From positions 9,621,110 to 9,685,109 of the forward strand of contig JAKTNV010000014.1 in assembly GCA_022747635.1 (NCBI GenBank): a DNA stretch of 64,000 nucleotides, in the 5' to 3' direction. Both the position numbers and the translations under genes were made by a program. This document shows, one piece after another, positions 22,300 to 36,600 of this stretch. The stretch is from Hetaerina americana (Eukaryota > Arthropoda > Insecta > Odonata > Calopterygidae). Numbering within the stretch: the stretch's first letter is position 1; the number at the start of each line of letters is the position of its first letter. The notes under the pieces were generated by a model, which worked only from the letters and a program-made list of their open reading frames with translations, was not told the origin of the DNA and searched no databases.

Positions 22300-25200
22300 A
22301 TCTGACAAATGTGACCAGAAGATGTCAAATATTTCTGGGGTGTCCTCGTGGGGGCGAACAGACAGGCAGGACATAAATTGAATTTCACCCCGCAGGATGA
22401 ATTTTCGTTTAACTTACTCACTATGCATTGATCCAAGTTCTAGGCCCACTTTTCAATTTTTCCTATCCGCGTGTAACACTTTTCTAACATAATTTTTCCA
22501 CTTGAAATTCTCAGTTACATTTTTCCTCCATTTTTCTTCAGAAATTAGTCAACATAAAACTACGAAAATTAATGTTTAGAAAAAATGTTAATAATAATTT
22601 TTCGAACATTACCGAGTGCTACATGCTGTTTCACGAAATGTTATCAATATATACTTTCCCCAGGGACAAATAATTGTTTTCATTGCTGTATGTTCATGAG
22701 AATATTGCAAAGGTCACACAGTAAAAAATATCAAGTACTTAGATATGAATTAAAATCAATCAACGAATATGTCAGTCGATTTGTGGAAACAAATGGGAAA
22801 GAGCGTTATAAAATGTGCAACAAAATATCACATAACTTTGGGCCGCAATATTTTTTATCTTGATATCGCCGCCGAGGTCATTTCAAAAGTTAAATTTTGA
22901 TCACCTGTTAGGAAAAGGGCAGACGCGACATTTAATGCTTGAATTTTTGTCCGTTGTGCATTCATTCCGTCCATTTCATCCATGACATCCATTGCGGACT
23001 CGTTGTAGCATAAACGGCTCCTCACAGCAAAGGACAATATAGTGAACATTTTGGCGATGGGCGCTTTTTTGGAAGGGGATACTTCGTACGTTTCAATTAT
23101 AGACGCTGCAGCGCAAAACTAGATTTTCAATGGAATAAATCGTGAATAAAATGCACCAAGGAATATAGCCCAACATCACACTCTGCTCCAATGATTTCAC
23201 CAAAATGCCCTGTGATTCAGAAGAGATAATCACCCATATCGTAAAATGTAAAAGGCATATTTTATTTTTAATCTAGATGAATACAATTAAAGCAACATAC
23301 CCACATGCCAGATTGTAACACGAGTATATTAATAATAATTATCTCGAAGAGGCTTCACATTTCGAAATAAAATTCATCCGTTGGATTACTTTAAACTTAA
23401 AGAACGATAGAAGCCTCGGGGCCCATGGAACCATAAAGGAATTGGGGAACATTTACTCACGCTCAATATTTCCATTCAACCACGAACACTTCGCAAACAT
23501 GTTGTTGTTAACTTGATTAACATTGATTTTCCCAAACACTTGTTTCACGAACAACATTTCCCCGCGGCAGATGCACATTTTTAAGCATTGAAATCCGTTG
23601 CGGATACTCTCTCGTTTGCCTCCTCACCCGTTCATCACTCGGGCCATTTAGCGATCGATGCACGTTGCAGTGTTCAAGCTTCCCCGCCGCCCCCCCCAGC
23701 CACGCACTTGTCACGTGCGCCTTTCTCGCTCTCATTGTTTAAAACAGTGGGAAAAATGAGTAGCTCTGAGTTTTTATAATAGCTTCGCAACGGTAGAAGG
23801 GACGGAAATCACACTTGGTTGTTTTCCGCACAATGACCTTATCGATGCCATTGGGGACCGATGAGGTGCACAAGTACAATCAGGGATAGGAAGGGCAGGG
23901 AAACAAAGTTCCCGTATTCAATTTTACCTGGGATTGGTCGAGTCTCCCATAAGACCGATCGACAATTTCAGAGTGAGTTGAGACACATACAGCGATTGTA
24001 TCACAGATGTAAGAGTTTTTTTGCGGAACTATTTAATGGGAATTTAATCGCGTCCGAAAAATGATTACGCTCGGCAACTTCCTTTGCAAGTTAACTATAA
24101 AACTTCAATTCTGACCATATTTTTATAACGCTTGAGTAAAAAATCTAATAACCATAGCCGTACCAGGAGGTGGCGAGGTAAAATCCCCGAATTTCGCCCG
24201 TTTGAATTCCAAAAAGGTAAGTATTTCCACCTACAAAATGGATATCTCCTCAGGTGTACGTTCTCTTTCAAATACAGCGTACTTAATTTTTCAATTACGG
24301 ATGGCCTTAATTGTATGTAATGAAGAATTGATTATTATTAAATTACATCTTAGTCAGTCAGTCACTGTTAACTTCAAAGTACACATATAAGATACACTTA
24401 CATGATTTATATTCTCAATTTTAAAAAAATCTCAAGATGATGTTAAAAAACCTGGTAATAATCTGATTAAGATTCGTTTCACATCATCACAGACTAACTC
24501 AATTGTTCGTTTAAAGATAAATTAAAATTTGAGGGCACGAAACGCTGCCAATTAGCTACCAACTCCAAACTTGTGTCTAATAGGTGGTATACACGGATGT
24601 GGCGATGCATGGAAAAGTTATTCGACGCGAATCCTTGTCAATAAAATTGTTTCGATAAAAGGCGTATGTATCAAGAAAATATTTCCTCAAGACATTTTCA
24701 GATGCCTTTCGAAAATAAATTCAATTGGCTCTTGCAATAACAAAACAGGAGTGGGCTATTCTTTGCAGGTTTTTTACACAATTACTCTGGAAACGATTTC
24801 CTTCAGCATTATTCTCTCATAAAGCTATTGTTAAACTTTAATTTCGGCAAAAATATTGATCTTTATGACGCTTAGATAAGGAGTTGTCATTGGGATAATT
24901 TGGCCGCTATCAACTTTGAGGATGTTTATCATGAAATGGGCTAATTATTGATCGATTGGAGCTTACATTCAACGGAGGAAGCTGGACGTAGTTTGTAACT
25001 GAGGTCAGCAATGACCACAGTTTAAAGGTCAAAGGATCATTATAGTCATACACAAAATGAGTGTAGTAAGATAAATAACAGGTAATAAAAATCCAAACCT
25101 AAGCGATTACGTCAACCCTCATTTAATACATATTGACCATGGTCAAATGGAATTATTTGGAGAATATTTTCCAAATAACAACACTTAGCAACGAAATAAT

Positions 25201-27930
25201 TGCAATACATTTTTCATAATTCAACCCGAAACTTGATTTGAAAATGTATAGTTTGCTGTAATCAGCAATGTCATAGAGCATTATTTAACTTAAATGAGCA
25301 GAATGTCATTTAAACGGTAACAGCAATGGAAAAGTAATAAAAATTATGTAACTGTCCATACTAAGGAAATAAAAGAGATAAATCACAACGAAAATTTTTT
25401 TAATTAAGTTTCATTGCCCCAAACAGTAAGCGAGTCTTTAAGATGAACCCCCACACATGCGCAGAAAGGCACCATTCTTCACCCGTCATCTCATGTTGAT
25501 ATATTATGCTATCAATATGATGCGGTGGTTTTCATAAAGCTCGCACGTTATGGAGTTATTAAGCAGCTATCAGAGTATCAGCGAGTGATAAATTTTATCA
25601 AAAGTCACCGCTGTAATTCATTCTCTCTTATTGGTCAATGTCACATTTCGTCCACTCCAACGGCCGTGTTGGTATTTATTAATACCGGAGAGAAGAGGTT
25701 TTAGAAAAGCAAAATAATTCCATTTCGAAGGTAAATTAAAGCAAACTAGAAGTCGTAAACTTCGAGCACACATTTCCTTTTGACGGAAGATAAAAAAGAA
25801 GGTTGCCTTGAAATATTTCGCTTGGAATAAATTCTGTCTCTCGAATGGAGGAGTTTACTGCAATTGCTGTCTAACCGAGACAAAAGCGAGCTCCAGGAAT
25901 GAGTGCAGTGGAGGTGGGATCAGGACAGGAGGTCGATATGGAAAAAGATTAAGAATAGATGAGGGGGCTTAAACCCACAGATGCTTGAAAACTTGTTTCT
26001 TTAAATTCCGAGGTTTTCTTTCACCGAGTCAGTCACTCTCAGTCTGCAAGTCGGAATGCCAAGCTCGACACTCTAAAAGACGAGCGACTTGAAGCGAAGG
26101 AGGCGTGTTGGCTAATAAATGGCTTGCAGATCGATCCAAGGCAATTTTGGGTGGATTTGGAGGGATTCTGAATTTGTGAAGAAACCTCGAGCATCTTTAA
26201 TTCCTATCCTCGGTGAAACTGTACATATAACTTTGAATGTAAATTGTATGGAAGTTGGTATATATACAATATTGTGTTCTTAACAAATGCAGCCAAATTA
26301 AATTATATAATTGAATTTTTTGGGTCCAAGTTATGAATAGTTATTCTAGTAAATGAATGAAATTCTAGTAAATGAATGCTTGTAAAAAGATGGAAAACTT
26401 AATGTTCCTCATTACCTCCCAATATTACAAAAAATACAGTTTTGTTATTTTAAAGAGGAAACATTTATGGTCTGTTGAAGGTCGTGACGGAAGGGAGAAT
26501 GTTAAGTAAGCGGGGTAATAGAAGGAGAGCATAAAAGCAGGCCCAAGTTAACGAAGAAACGAAGAAGGGAACAAGGTAGGATACACATAAGGATGTTCTC
26601 GTGGTTTATAGAAGATAATAGTCGTTGGGGATCGTCCAAAACATACCCTTAATAAATATAATACCTCGAAATAACGGAAAATAAATGATAAAAAATAGAT
26701 TTAAGACAATAAATATTTTTAAAATTTTCATTCAAATGAAAATATTATGATGCACCTCTTGTTAGTTAGCACGGGTAGAGTAAAACGGGTAAAGAGTACG
26801 AAGTTGACACTACCTGATGACACCCCACCCATTGCCATCAATCATCAGAGTTTGTAAGAGGTGGTTTATGGTGTTGGTCAAAGCATTTCCTACATAAATT
26901 GAAACACAAGGCATTTCCACATAAAAATTATGATTAAAATAAAGATATTATGCGAAAAACAAGTATTTCTATATATCCATTTGAATTTCTATTCGAATAT
27001 TGTTCATGATCAAGAAATGGCACAGGTAAAAACGATTTAAACATTTTTGATGTATAATTGGCCTAAGCGGTCATTTTAAGACCGTTTTTCTGTTATTTAA
27101 CATGATGTTACGCAAAATGGCCAGTTTAAATAATCTGGTATCTAAAAAAAACTTCTAGCACTACACTTTAAAGAGATGTTTAGCTACCAGGCAGTTTCCC
27201 TAATATGACCATATTTCCCGACAACTTTAACTAACTAAGAATCACATCCGCTAAAAGCCATTAAAAATGAAAACCTGCTAGATAATCTCTAGCCTACTTT
27301 CTATTTTCAATGAGTATAGGTAATAGCATACTTGTCCCATTTAATTAATTCATATGAGCAGCACACGAAAAGAGTTTTTGATCGATAACAACATAAAAAT
27401 ATTAGAGAACAAATATATCTTACCTTCCTAGGTAAAGAAAACACAGACTCAATTTTTCATATTTTATCTTGCATAGTTCTACTCCAAAGCTATCGATAAA
27501 TAGACTTTACGAATTTCTATTTTGTAAGGAAACAGAACATGAAGGCTCATCGTGACAGAGTTTCAATTAAGCATCTTATCCCATTGTCTGAGCAAAAAAT
27601 ACTGCAGTAAAATAGAAAAAGCGTCATATCACCATGTTATTCTTATTCGGACGTCATAGTTCTCTCTTCATGGATAAAAATACATAATCTGAAATATATG
27701 GGACTGAATAGAAGCCTTGAAACCTTAGAGGCACTCCTTGTTTCCCGGGCCCTTCAAAATATTTGTATTGAGCGGATTCCGTTTTTCCAGTGAATCGATT
27801 CGAAAAAATCTTTATCAAATCTCATGCTTGAATTTCTCCCTCATCTCATACCTTCTCATCCTTTGGGCCTTTCCCTTCCTCCTCCATTCTACTCTTTCCG
27901 GGTCAGGACCGTCCGGATATTTTTGGGACC
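22300..27930. other. Long unassigned AT-rich stretch
   Basis: No coding region, RNA gene or transposon that I can name. Minor features are a CACGTG E-box at 23712-23717 in a short GC-rich patch (about 23620-23720) and a roughly 19-bp tandem duplication containing TTCTAGTAAATGAATG at 26343-26380. All frames of 60-99 codons here lack recognisable motifs. Confidence 0.5.
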
Positions 27931-27954
27931 TTTGGCTAGAAATAATGGTAAGCA

Positions 27955-27982
27955 CTGATCAGTTGAGCACTCAACTGATCAG
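27955..27982. repeat. Perfect 13-bp inverted repeat with 2-bp centre
   Basis: CTGATCAGTTGAG and its exact reverse complement CTCAACTGATCAG are separated by CA. The 28-bp unit could form a cruciform or bind a dimeric protein. It sits in the middle of an unrecognised 99-codon frame (27738-28037) and is not followed by a T run, so it does not look like a terminator. Confidence 0.8.
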
Positions 27983-27989
27983 CTACGAG

Positions 27990-30900
27990 CTCGTAAAATT
28001 GTTAGATTTGAGTCCTCCCAGCTGCATCCCAGCCTAAAGTTTAAAGCCCTACCTACTCATATTATTTACTTAAGGCAACAAATAGGAGAATTAAAAAAGG
28101 GCGTATTTACTGGTCTTTTGTCTGATATATACAGCGTGTTGGGACAATGAAAATTTATTATCCTACGAATGACGTTCCCTAAACTAAGCCCACTGAAGGA
28201 TGTACCTTAAGGAGGTCGGAGAATCTGATTGCTTCCATTAAGGCCGGGAAGAAGTTAACTTTCCAAACCGTGAATAACTACTTTGTTTTTGACAAAAAAC
28301 AGGGTCACACGGACGTAAATAACGATTGTGGTGATCCTATCAACTTCCAAAATAAATTCGGCTGGGTTTTCCCATGACTAGACAATGAAGATGTAAATGC
28401 TCCCAAAGTTTTCTTGACAGATGCGCATCCTTACCTCTGAAACAATAATAAACCGTTGCCAAATGAGGAGATATTGCACGGAAACATTTCTTTTCAGATT
28501 GGTAGAGATTTGGGCCGGCGGGAAGTGACAGTTGGGCAACTGACTCCAGGTATATACGTACATCGCTCACCGATAGAAAAAACTTGGAAAACTCAGCAAT
28601 TCAGATTTGTTGAATGCAATATTTGTTTTAATTTAACCAATGGGTAAAACCAAACAATCACAACATTTTTCCGACATTTTAATAGTACTGGCTTTACCAT
28701 TTTGTTTTGATATGTTTATATACTTCTGCCGGACGCATATCGGTCGTGACGCCAATTACCCATGATTACTGTGAGCTATTCTTCTTATTAGTGCATTGTG
28801 GTGCATTATGAACGTTGAATCTAGCAGGTATGTGAATTGTATACTCTTCCACTGATAGTTTGCAACAATTATTCCTTGTGATGGATCTCTAATTTCTTGA
28901 TATTAATATTATTTCATTGACATTGATAAGCCTTCCCTCAAATATTTGATAATGAACATTTATACTGTAGAGAGATTTTATACTTATTTTATCTTTTCCT
29001 CTTGGCAATAGTTAAATTTACTAAAAAGAAATGCGTAATAAAAAACTGCATCTTTACGAAACCAACATTTCCATAAATTAATTCAACCTTAAAATAATCA
29101 GTCAAAACGAATTAGACGTCCACTTTTGGTTAATTTTAATATATTTTTGGTCGACTTGGTTGAGTTAGTTTTTCTGTGTCTTTTATCGATAATAAATCGA
29201 GTACCTTGTGGAAGGGCAGTACAGATGGAAAGATTATCCGACCTTCACTGCACATCTAGCCTAAAATAAGAAAGGACGTGTTTGTTCTCAATTCGGCATG
29301 GAAATATAAACAGTTCTTTCCCCCATTTAAAAACCGTCCGTCACTAATTGCTCATTTATCTTAATGTGTTTACTTACCTCACTTTGTCTAGCAAAAGATC
29401 GAAATAAAGCCTTTCGCTATGTCAATATTTCTTGATAGAGATATCTTTCCATACCAAATTCACGTAATGAGATAAAGAGATACGCACACTTAAAATTTTC
29501 TCATTTTTGGTTGAAAGAGACAGTTGAATAACATCCGAAGATGTGCTCTCAGATATTTTATTTGAGACCTAGTTTTAAAAATCAATTCGCACCCAGTTTA
29601 GTTAGAGGGCGGAATGACTGGGCCACCAAGATTGCATGAATACAATGCATTTATTTTACGACAATCCTTATAGATTACCAGTATTTTACAATACACAGCT
29701 ATTTCACCTGAAGTACTACAATCTATAAGGAGTAGAGGTTGTAATCAATCAATAAGCAGAGACATCTGTGGTAGTTCACCATATTTGAAGAAGGTTCCTT
29801 GCCTATTCTTAAATATGTCCATGAATAGAATATATGCTAAATGACGCGAGTTTAATGAACGCGACAGGATATACAAGTTAAACGTAGAGTAAACTGAGAC
29901 GCTTGTGATCAAATAAAGGATAAGTTCGGAGTAGAGATAGAAAGAGACCGTAAGGGGGTTTATTAAATAAACTTAGGTTTAACGAAATGATACTTAGACT
30001 AGAGACCTCTTTTCCAATACTGAAACGAACTCAATGGATTGCGGAACTGTCAAGGAGCACCACTGCTTTCTTTTCCCATCGTTCCGGGAGCATTTTTTCC
30101 TTTTATTCCATCGCTCCAGCCCGGCACGGCGCCGCTAATCTCTTCTTTGGTATTCAGATTCGACTACGCCCCTGATTCAAAAGGGAAACAAAAAAAAGAT
30201 TTGAAAGGGAATGTGGACTTGTGGTTCCTTTGGAAAGGGGTGCTTCCTTGCACCACTGGAAGAGAGCGACGATTCCGAGCGATCAATTCTCTTCTGAGGA
30301 AAGATCCCCTGGTTTGATTGGGCTCGTTCATTTCTTAAAGGGAAGGAAATCGGTTAGAGAAAAGATCAGGGAAAAATGCCATTGCTCTAATCAGCCGAAC
30401 ACGCAAATGAATATTTAAATTATCCATAGATTTGGAAAAAACAAATTGGAATAGAATTATCCCTTTTAAAGAGGATGATGTAAATTTTTCCCCCTGAAAA
30501 CACCTTTTCAATTAATAGAGATTGCAAAGGTTACGGCCTGGATTGCATAGTGTTGGATCACTAATTTTTCTTTGAAGACTTTCGATTTGGGTGAGAAAAA
30601 TAATACTTTCTTTAACATGAAATTCTTATTCTGAAGATAATAAACAAACAATTGATAAATTAGCAATTGAAGTATTATTGATGATTTCCAAAATAACAAT
30701 TGCGTTTCGATTAATGATGTAAACAGGTAAACGACGCAAATAAAAAAACTTTGTTGAACATAAAATTTAATGTCAAATGACCGAAAACATGGCATATAAT
30801 AGAGCATAAATGAGCCCCAAAAGTCCCGGGAAAACGAAATTTCACTGATATTTTTCAGGTTTTGCATTTAAACAGGGGTTCGCAGTAAAACAAACTTTTC

Positions 30901-32480
30901 TCATTGTAAAAAAAACTAACATAAAGTTCTATAAATAATGGATAATTATTTTCAAAGCGTTGTTTCTTGGAAATGCTTCAAATTCAGAATTACGTAATTC
31001 TGCTTCTATCGAGTTTTGGATTACGAGACGAGGAAACCAGCTCCGAAAATGGAAGCTGAAAGAGGGAAGGAGCCATAAACCCAATTGCTGAGTTTTATGC
31101 ATTCAAATTATATTGCTTCGACCTATAGTCAAATTGGAGCCTGAGAAATAATGCTTTAGGCACCAAGAAGATTTGAATTCTTCATGAAATGGAATAATTT
31201 ATAATCCCTGCTAACGACGTGACCATTGATAAGAATACACAAATTACTAAATTTAATAAACCTTTTAAAAAAATAAAAAGCAATGTATGAATACAGTATA
31301 TTTTATTGGGATGAATATTTGGGAGCTTTATTAATGAAGCTTTTGGATGTGAAGATTAACATGAGTTTGGAAATCAGTTTGAACTTTAAAAAAAAACTAA
31401 GGTATAAACGGAAAATAAAATTAACTTTGGGAGAATTTTAGAGTGTATTCAATTAACAAAAGATCACAGATAGGCTATTCATTAGTAAATTCCTTGGATA
31501 AACGCCGAAATAAAAATATTGAATCACGACAAGTTAAATTGGGAATTTATGACAAATATAAATTGATTTTTATGAGGAGACTGTACAACTAATTCATTTT
31601 TGCTGGAGGCTCTCTTTAAAAATATACTAAATATCGATTTCCCCGAAAAGTGATTTCACGATATGTGGGTGTATACTATATGTGTATATTTTTAATATTG
31701 GGAATATAGCGAAATATTTTCAATGGATTTAGGTGAACCAGCTTACGGTTTCACTTTCGAAAGAAAAAATTCCATAACTCATTAAGTGATTTTATCCCAC
31801 TACAATTAGACTTTTTTGTGATTTATTCATTGTTAAAAATATTAAATCTCCACATCCGCGGAAAATAAGTATGCTGTCCGAGCTTTAAAATATGTACGTT
31901 TCCACAAATACGGTAGGTACAGTTGTGACTCCAAATGTAACTATCTGCTTTCGGCTGTACTGGAATGAGTGATCGCAAAGTAATCATTTGCAGAATTTTG
32001 GCCCCATTTGTAATATAAGTAATGAAATCATTTCAATAAACTGCCTTCATAGGTCACTCGATTGATTACGCGTCAATATCCCCAAGATAAAAAGTTTTTC
32101 CACAAGTAAACAGTTACCTACAGCTAAACCGATATATCTGTATATTAGCGACCTGCGGCTACTAACAGAGTGCATATCAAAGATCAAAGTGCATTTTCCC
32201 TGTAATAGAATTTTCAATTAAATTGCAAATCCGTTAATTCATTCCATATGGGGTCAATGTAGCCCAGGCATTATAAAATTTTTAAACTTTAATCACAGAG
32301 GTCATGTCAAATTTTTGAAATAATTTTATGAGTGATAGAGTATTCGAGATAAGAATAAAAGGGGCTTCACTTCTGGTATCTTCAGTATCCTTCCGTGGGC
32401 ACTCCTACCCGAACGTTTCAACTAATCGTGGTGAACAACGAAGGCCCTCATCTCTTTTATATATCCAAGTCCTGTACGAT
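27990..32480. other. Unassigned AT-rich stretch
   Basis: I see nothing that can be supported as a gene, RNA or known transposon. Frames at 29987-30317 (+) and 30508-30867 (-) lack motifs. The latter is rich in Phe, Leu and Ile, as expected from AT-rich DNA read at random. Confidence 0.5.
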
Positions 32481-32489
32481 TAACAGCCG

Positions 32490-32945
32490 TTCTTGTCGAT
32501 ACCCATACATTTCCAATATTGCCCATCGGTATTAATATTATAACGAGATCTCGGTTATTTATTACCAAATATGCTAACGATATCGACCTATCGATTACTG
32601 GACGTATTGAGCAATACGACCATATCTACGAATTCAACAATATCGTCAGTACAGCATATCGGCTATCGTGTACGGGTACTCGTTTTTTACCTTATTTCTA
32701 CATGTCGTCAATATGGCGAAAATATTATTTTATGCATGAATATATATTTGATACCTTCATTTTTATTGATTTAATTGTTGTCTCTCTTCCGTATGAATTC
32801 ATATCACGGTTATTATTTGAATGTATAGAGTTTCAATATAGATCAATACGATATCGATCGTTAGTTACGTAATATTGTTGATAACATTTAAAGTGTCTTA
32901 ACATTTAACTCATTTTAGAGTCGATATTGGAAAATATCGATATGG
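32490..32945. promoter_or_regulatory. Cluster of CGATA/TATCG motifs
   Basis: Counting by eye on both strands, CGATA starts or ends at about twelve places between 32497 and 32942: 32497, 32578, 32581, 32589, 32641, 32657, 32664, 32849, 32852, 32922, 32935 and 32938. Roughly one would be expected by chance in this length. Several are paired as CGATATCG or ATATCGATAT. In Drosophila, clustered CGATA is bound by the boundary protein BEAF-32, and TATCGATA by DREF. Whether this species uses them is unknown, so a boundary or promoter role is inference. Confidence 0.35.
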
Positions 32946-33159
32946 TGAAGATATTCTGCCATAAAGTACATCTCGACCCCCCACGAACCAATCACCAGCC
33001 ACCACAAAAACGATATGACCTAATTACGGAGACCTGATAATCCAACGCGCGAGAATGGAGAGGATAATATTGCCCTTAAAAACTTGACAACCACTTCTCC
33101 CTCCCGACCTGGCATTTGCCAACGGAATGGTGTGGGTTGGTGCGTAAAAGAGAGCAATA

Positions 33160-33204
33160 TACGTCATATGAGCACGTTTCAAATGACGTCGTTACGATGG
33201 TAAC
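33160..33204. promoter_or_regulatory. CRE-like and RFX X-box-like sites
   Basis: ACGTCA lies near 33163-33168 and TGACGTC at 33184-33190. The latter abuts GTTACGATGGTAAC (33191-33204), which fits the palindromic X-box of RFX factors except for one base in the left half. Adjacent CRE and X-box sites occur in animal promoters, X-boxes notably in genes for cilia. No downstream coding exon was identified, so this is a motif observation only. Confidence 0.3.
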
Positions 33205-33239
33205 ATGTGAAATCGTTGTCGGGTTCTTTCTGAAAACCA

Positions 33240-33730
33240 TATAGATAAATAGGGGTAGAGAGGGAAGGGAGGATTGAGAATTAGAAATGAAATGTTGGTA
33301 TTGGGGATAGGGGATTGAGTTTGTGGATTGACGAGGGAGAATGGGGTGAGGAATAGATGGCGATAGGCGGTGTGAGGGGATTCAGTGATTACCTGGAGGC
33401 AATGAGGGCGGTTACGCGGAAGGATTAGGGAAGGATATAGGTGACCGATAGGAGAGGTGGTGGAGCATCTAACTCTCCATGCCAGAGTTGTTAGGGAGAA
33501 GAGGAATGGAGGGGAAGCAAGGAGTGCTGGACCGTAATTGGGCGTTGGAGGGGCAGGGAGGAGGTTGTGGGTTGTTGGGAGGCATGTGAAGGGGTGAGTG
33601 ATTCGATGGAAGGGCAGATGGGCGCGAGAGGTTGGAGGGGCCTTCGCGCCACCCCACTCCTTCAGTATAGCTGAGTGACGATGGTGCGAGAGTCAAAAAC
33701 CACGCCGCCGGAATCGCGGTTGTCATCCAC
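33240..33730. other. G-rich, purine-skewed island
   Basis: The + strand is strongly G/purine-rich over nearly 500 bases, then returns to AT-rich sequence. Antisense frames (33469-33726) are Pro/Ser-rich low-complexity peptides typical of such composition. No transcript, exon or repeat family is evident. Confidence 0.45.
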
Positions 33731-36600
33731 CGGCCAGGATCGTAGAAGTCCGTTTAACTAGCAGAATTTAACTCCTACGTCCACCAATAGGAGTGGATGG
33801 CGTGGAGCATGCCTATCTGACACATTTTAAAAAGTCAGGAATATCGGGTGAAATTAAAGCCAGGGACTCTAAAGGATTGAAACATCATATTTCCCGGATC
33901 CTTCGCATTAAAATATGTATGGATATACGTATGCCAAAATAATTTTTGGGCATAAAGAATCCGACCTTTCTCGCGCGTTCGTCACCGAAATAGCTACTGA
34001 CAACACTGAATTACGCCTGAACAAAACTCTACCGAAAGTTAAAAATCTGTATTTACTCTAACGACTCTGACCTCGCCCACGATACACGCCATCATGATGA
34101 TTTGAGAGTTAACATATAGATGCAGGCATAAAGCAGCCGCACCAGCTCGTTTTTTTCCTATCCGGTTGGTCAATTTGGTTGCGCGTTCACAAGCCAGACC
34201 GAAGGCCGTCTGCTCAGATCCAGCTACGGGGATGGAAGATATCATGCGATGCAAACGGCTGCCTTTAATAGTTTCAATGGAAAGAAATGATCTTCGCGGT
34301 TGGATAAGGTATAACGTTCATTTTCCGCTATTTCCTCGCACCATTTGTTCCCCGTATCTGATGGATAACAGCCTCCGGGTTTAAAAGTTGGTATTCTCCT
34401 GCAAACCCAAGAGATAAACCAGCTTCCGAGCGTTTATTTGACTTCGCTGTAGTTTCATGACTCTCGGTAAGTAGAATTAGACGGGCTATTGACCAAATGA
34501 CAAAATATTACAGAAGATAATGAACGACGGAAGTTGTCCGGGGAATTGTCAGATACTAAATATACCATGCTTCGACTTGCTTTTGTATACTATACTTGGA
34601 GACTGCTTTTTAAATTAGTCATTCCGAAAGATAAGTTCAAGGATTACTTTAAAAGCCATTAACGAGGACACCCTTGCGCAAAAACCATGAGAGATTGAAA
34701 GTTTCAGCCTAAAAATCATTTAAAGAGTTTTGATTTAGGAAATACCGATACAACGAGCGCAAATCATAATCTCTAATTGAGTAAAAATTAATAATTTACG
34801 GTTTGATTTGGAATAAGCCGATTTTACAGGTGAATATCAGATGATTAAATTCAAAGTATCCAATGAAATACTTTTTCTTTTATCTATTTGATTATATATA
34901 TTCATGTTCCGTATCAAAAATATTTAGTAATGAAACTTCCATTTTGCTGCATGAGTTATCTATATTTGAGTAATTTTACCCTATAATATAAATTGCATGA
35001 TTTGTGATTTAATTACTTTGCCATAATAATGAAAATATATTATCCGAATTTGAGAGATACACCCCGATTGAGACGGTATTTACTATTAAATGACAATGAT
35101 GAATTATCTCGGCTGCCGTCGGTAGTGATCACTCACCTAATGAACAAAACCATTTTTTTATACATTTGATGAGCAAAAAAATAATGAATTAAATCTTCTA
35201 TAAAAAATATGCAAGTAATAATATAATGTAACACCAGCCTATTCAAATACCAGAATAAAGAAAACAAACGAGAAAAAATAGATTTGTTAAAATATCAACC
35301 ATGCTTGGTACTCTAAATTAATTGAATATATTTCCACGTAACTATAATAAATGCAGGTAATAAGTTATATTATGATTTAACAAAAATACTGAAAATGAGA
35401 TCGGAAATAAACCCCCAGTAATAATATGAGAAGCCGAAGTCCCCACGTTTAATCCACAGGACATTTTTAAGAGGGGTACGACAACTCTCACATTCCAGAT
35501 TTTTTCTGATGATAACTAAAATGAGGCAGCTTCCAAAATTTACCGATATTCTTTTCTTTTGTATCGTTTATTGGGTTTTCTGTTTCACTTTTGAATTGAG
35601 CCTTCTTCACACCACATGAATTTAAGAGACATATCTTTTCACTAGTCAACTTTCTCTAACCGTACCTTCTGAGAAATGATTTTACATTAACCAATCCAAA
35701 CAAAGTCAGTCATTTTGGGAATTAGCATGAAGCAGACGTCAAATGCTTCATAGAATTCGCACGCTAGGGTATAATGAAGAAAATAGTTGTTATTCAACCC
35801 TCTTTGCCACGAAGGCACTCTTCTCAATGATTAAGAATGATTCAAGCGGTCGAATGACGCACGGTGTCTTGTAATACATATTGTGCTCTCATGGCGGAGT
35901 GGAATTTGACACAACACACGCAGTTCTTGGCCATACATGAACTGAGTATTTACATCGCCAAAAAGCTAGCTTCGGGAATAAAAAGTAAGCCACAATTCCA
36001 GGATTCAACAAGTATTGAAAAAATGCAGTAGGAGGACGCTGTGACTGTTTATCAACCTAAATAGTAGGATGAGGATACGCGATGACACCTTCGCAATGTT
36101 CAATTAAATTTCAAATTAACTTTGAGTGATCATTTCGGGGTGATTCGAGGTGAAGTACTATATCAACACAACCCACGACACTGGTGCAAGTGTGTGGGCT
36201 TACTCTTGCGTTGGTAAAAAAGAATGAATGACATTATATATTGAACTAATCCCGCAGACGTAATAAGTTAAAACAACGGCGACCACACTCGGGCATTGGT
36301 TTTGAGCATTCCAACACGGGCAGATATTTCCACACAAATAAAATTACGACCCCAAATGAGTTGAGTTTTTGTGTGGAATGAATGAGTTTGGGGAGAGAGA
36401 TGTGAAGGGAGAAGAGGAGCCTGAGAGAAGCTGATATTGAAAAAAGAGGTCGCCAGCCACCGCCACCACATGCGAACGACAGGGAACAACGAAAACATAG
36501 CGCGCGGTTGGATTAACCGAGTGCCGTGGAATGAAAAAGGGATGGGAGAGAAGGGGAATGTAGCGAATTCAGTGGAGTATGGTCGGGGGACTTATGTATT
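33731..36600. other. Unassigned AT-rich stretch
   Basis: No recognisable gene or element. A moderately GC-rich patch at 34130-34260 holds short overlapping frames on both strands and no known domain. The remainder is AT-rich with only small random frames. Confidence 0.5.
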
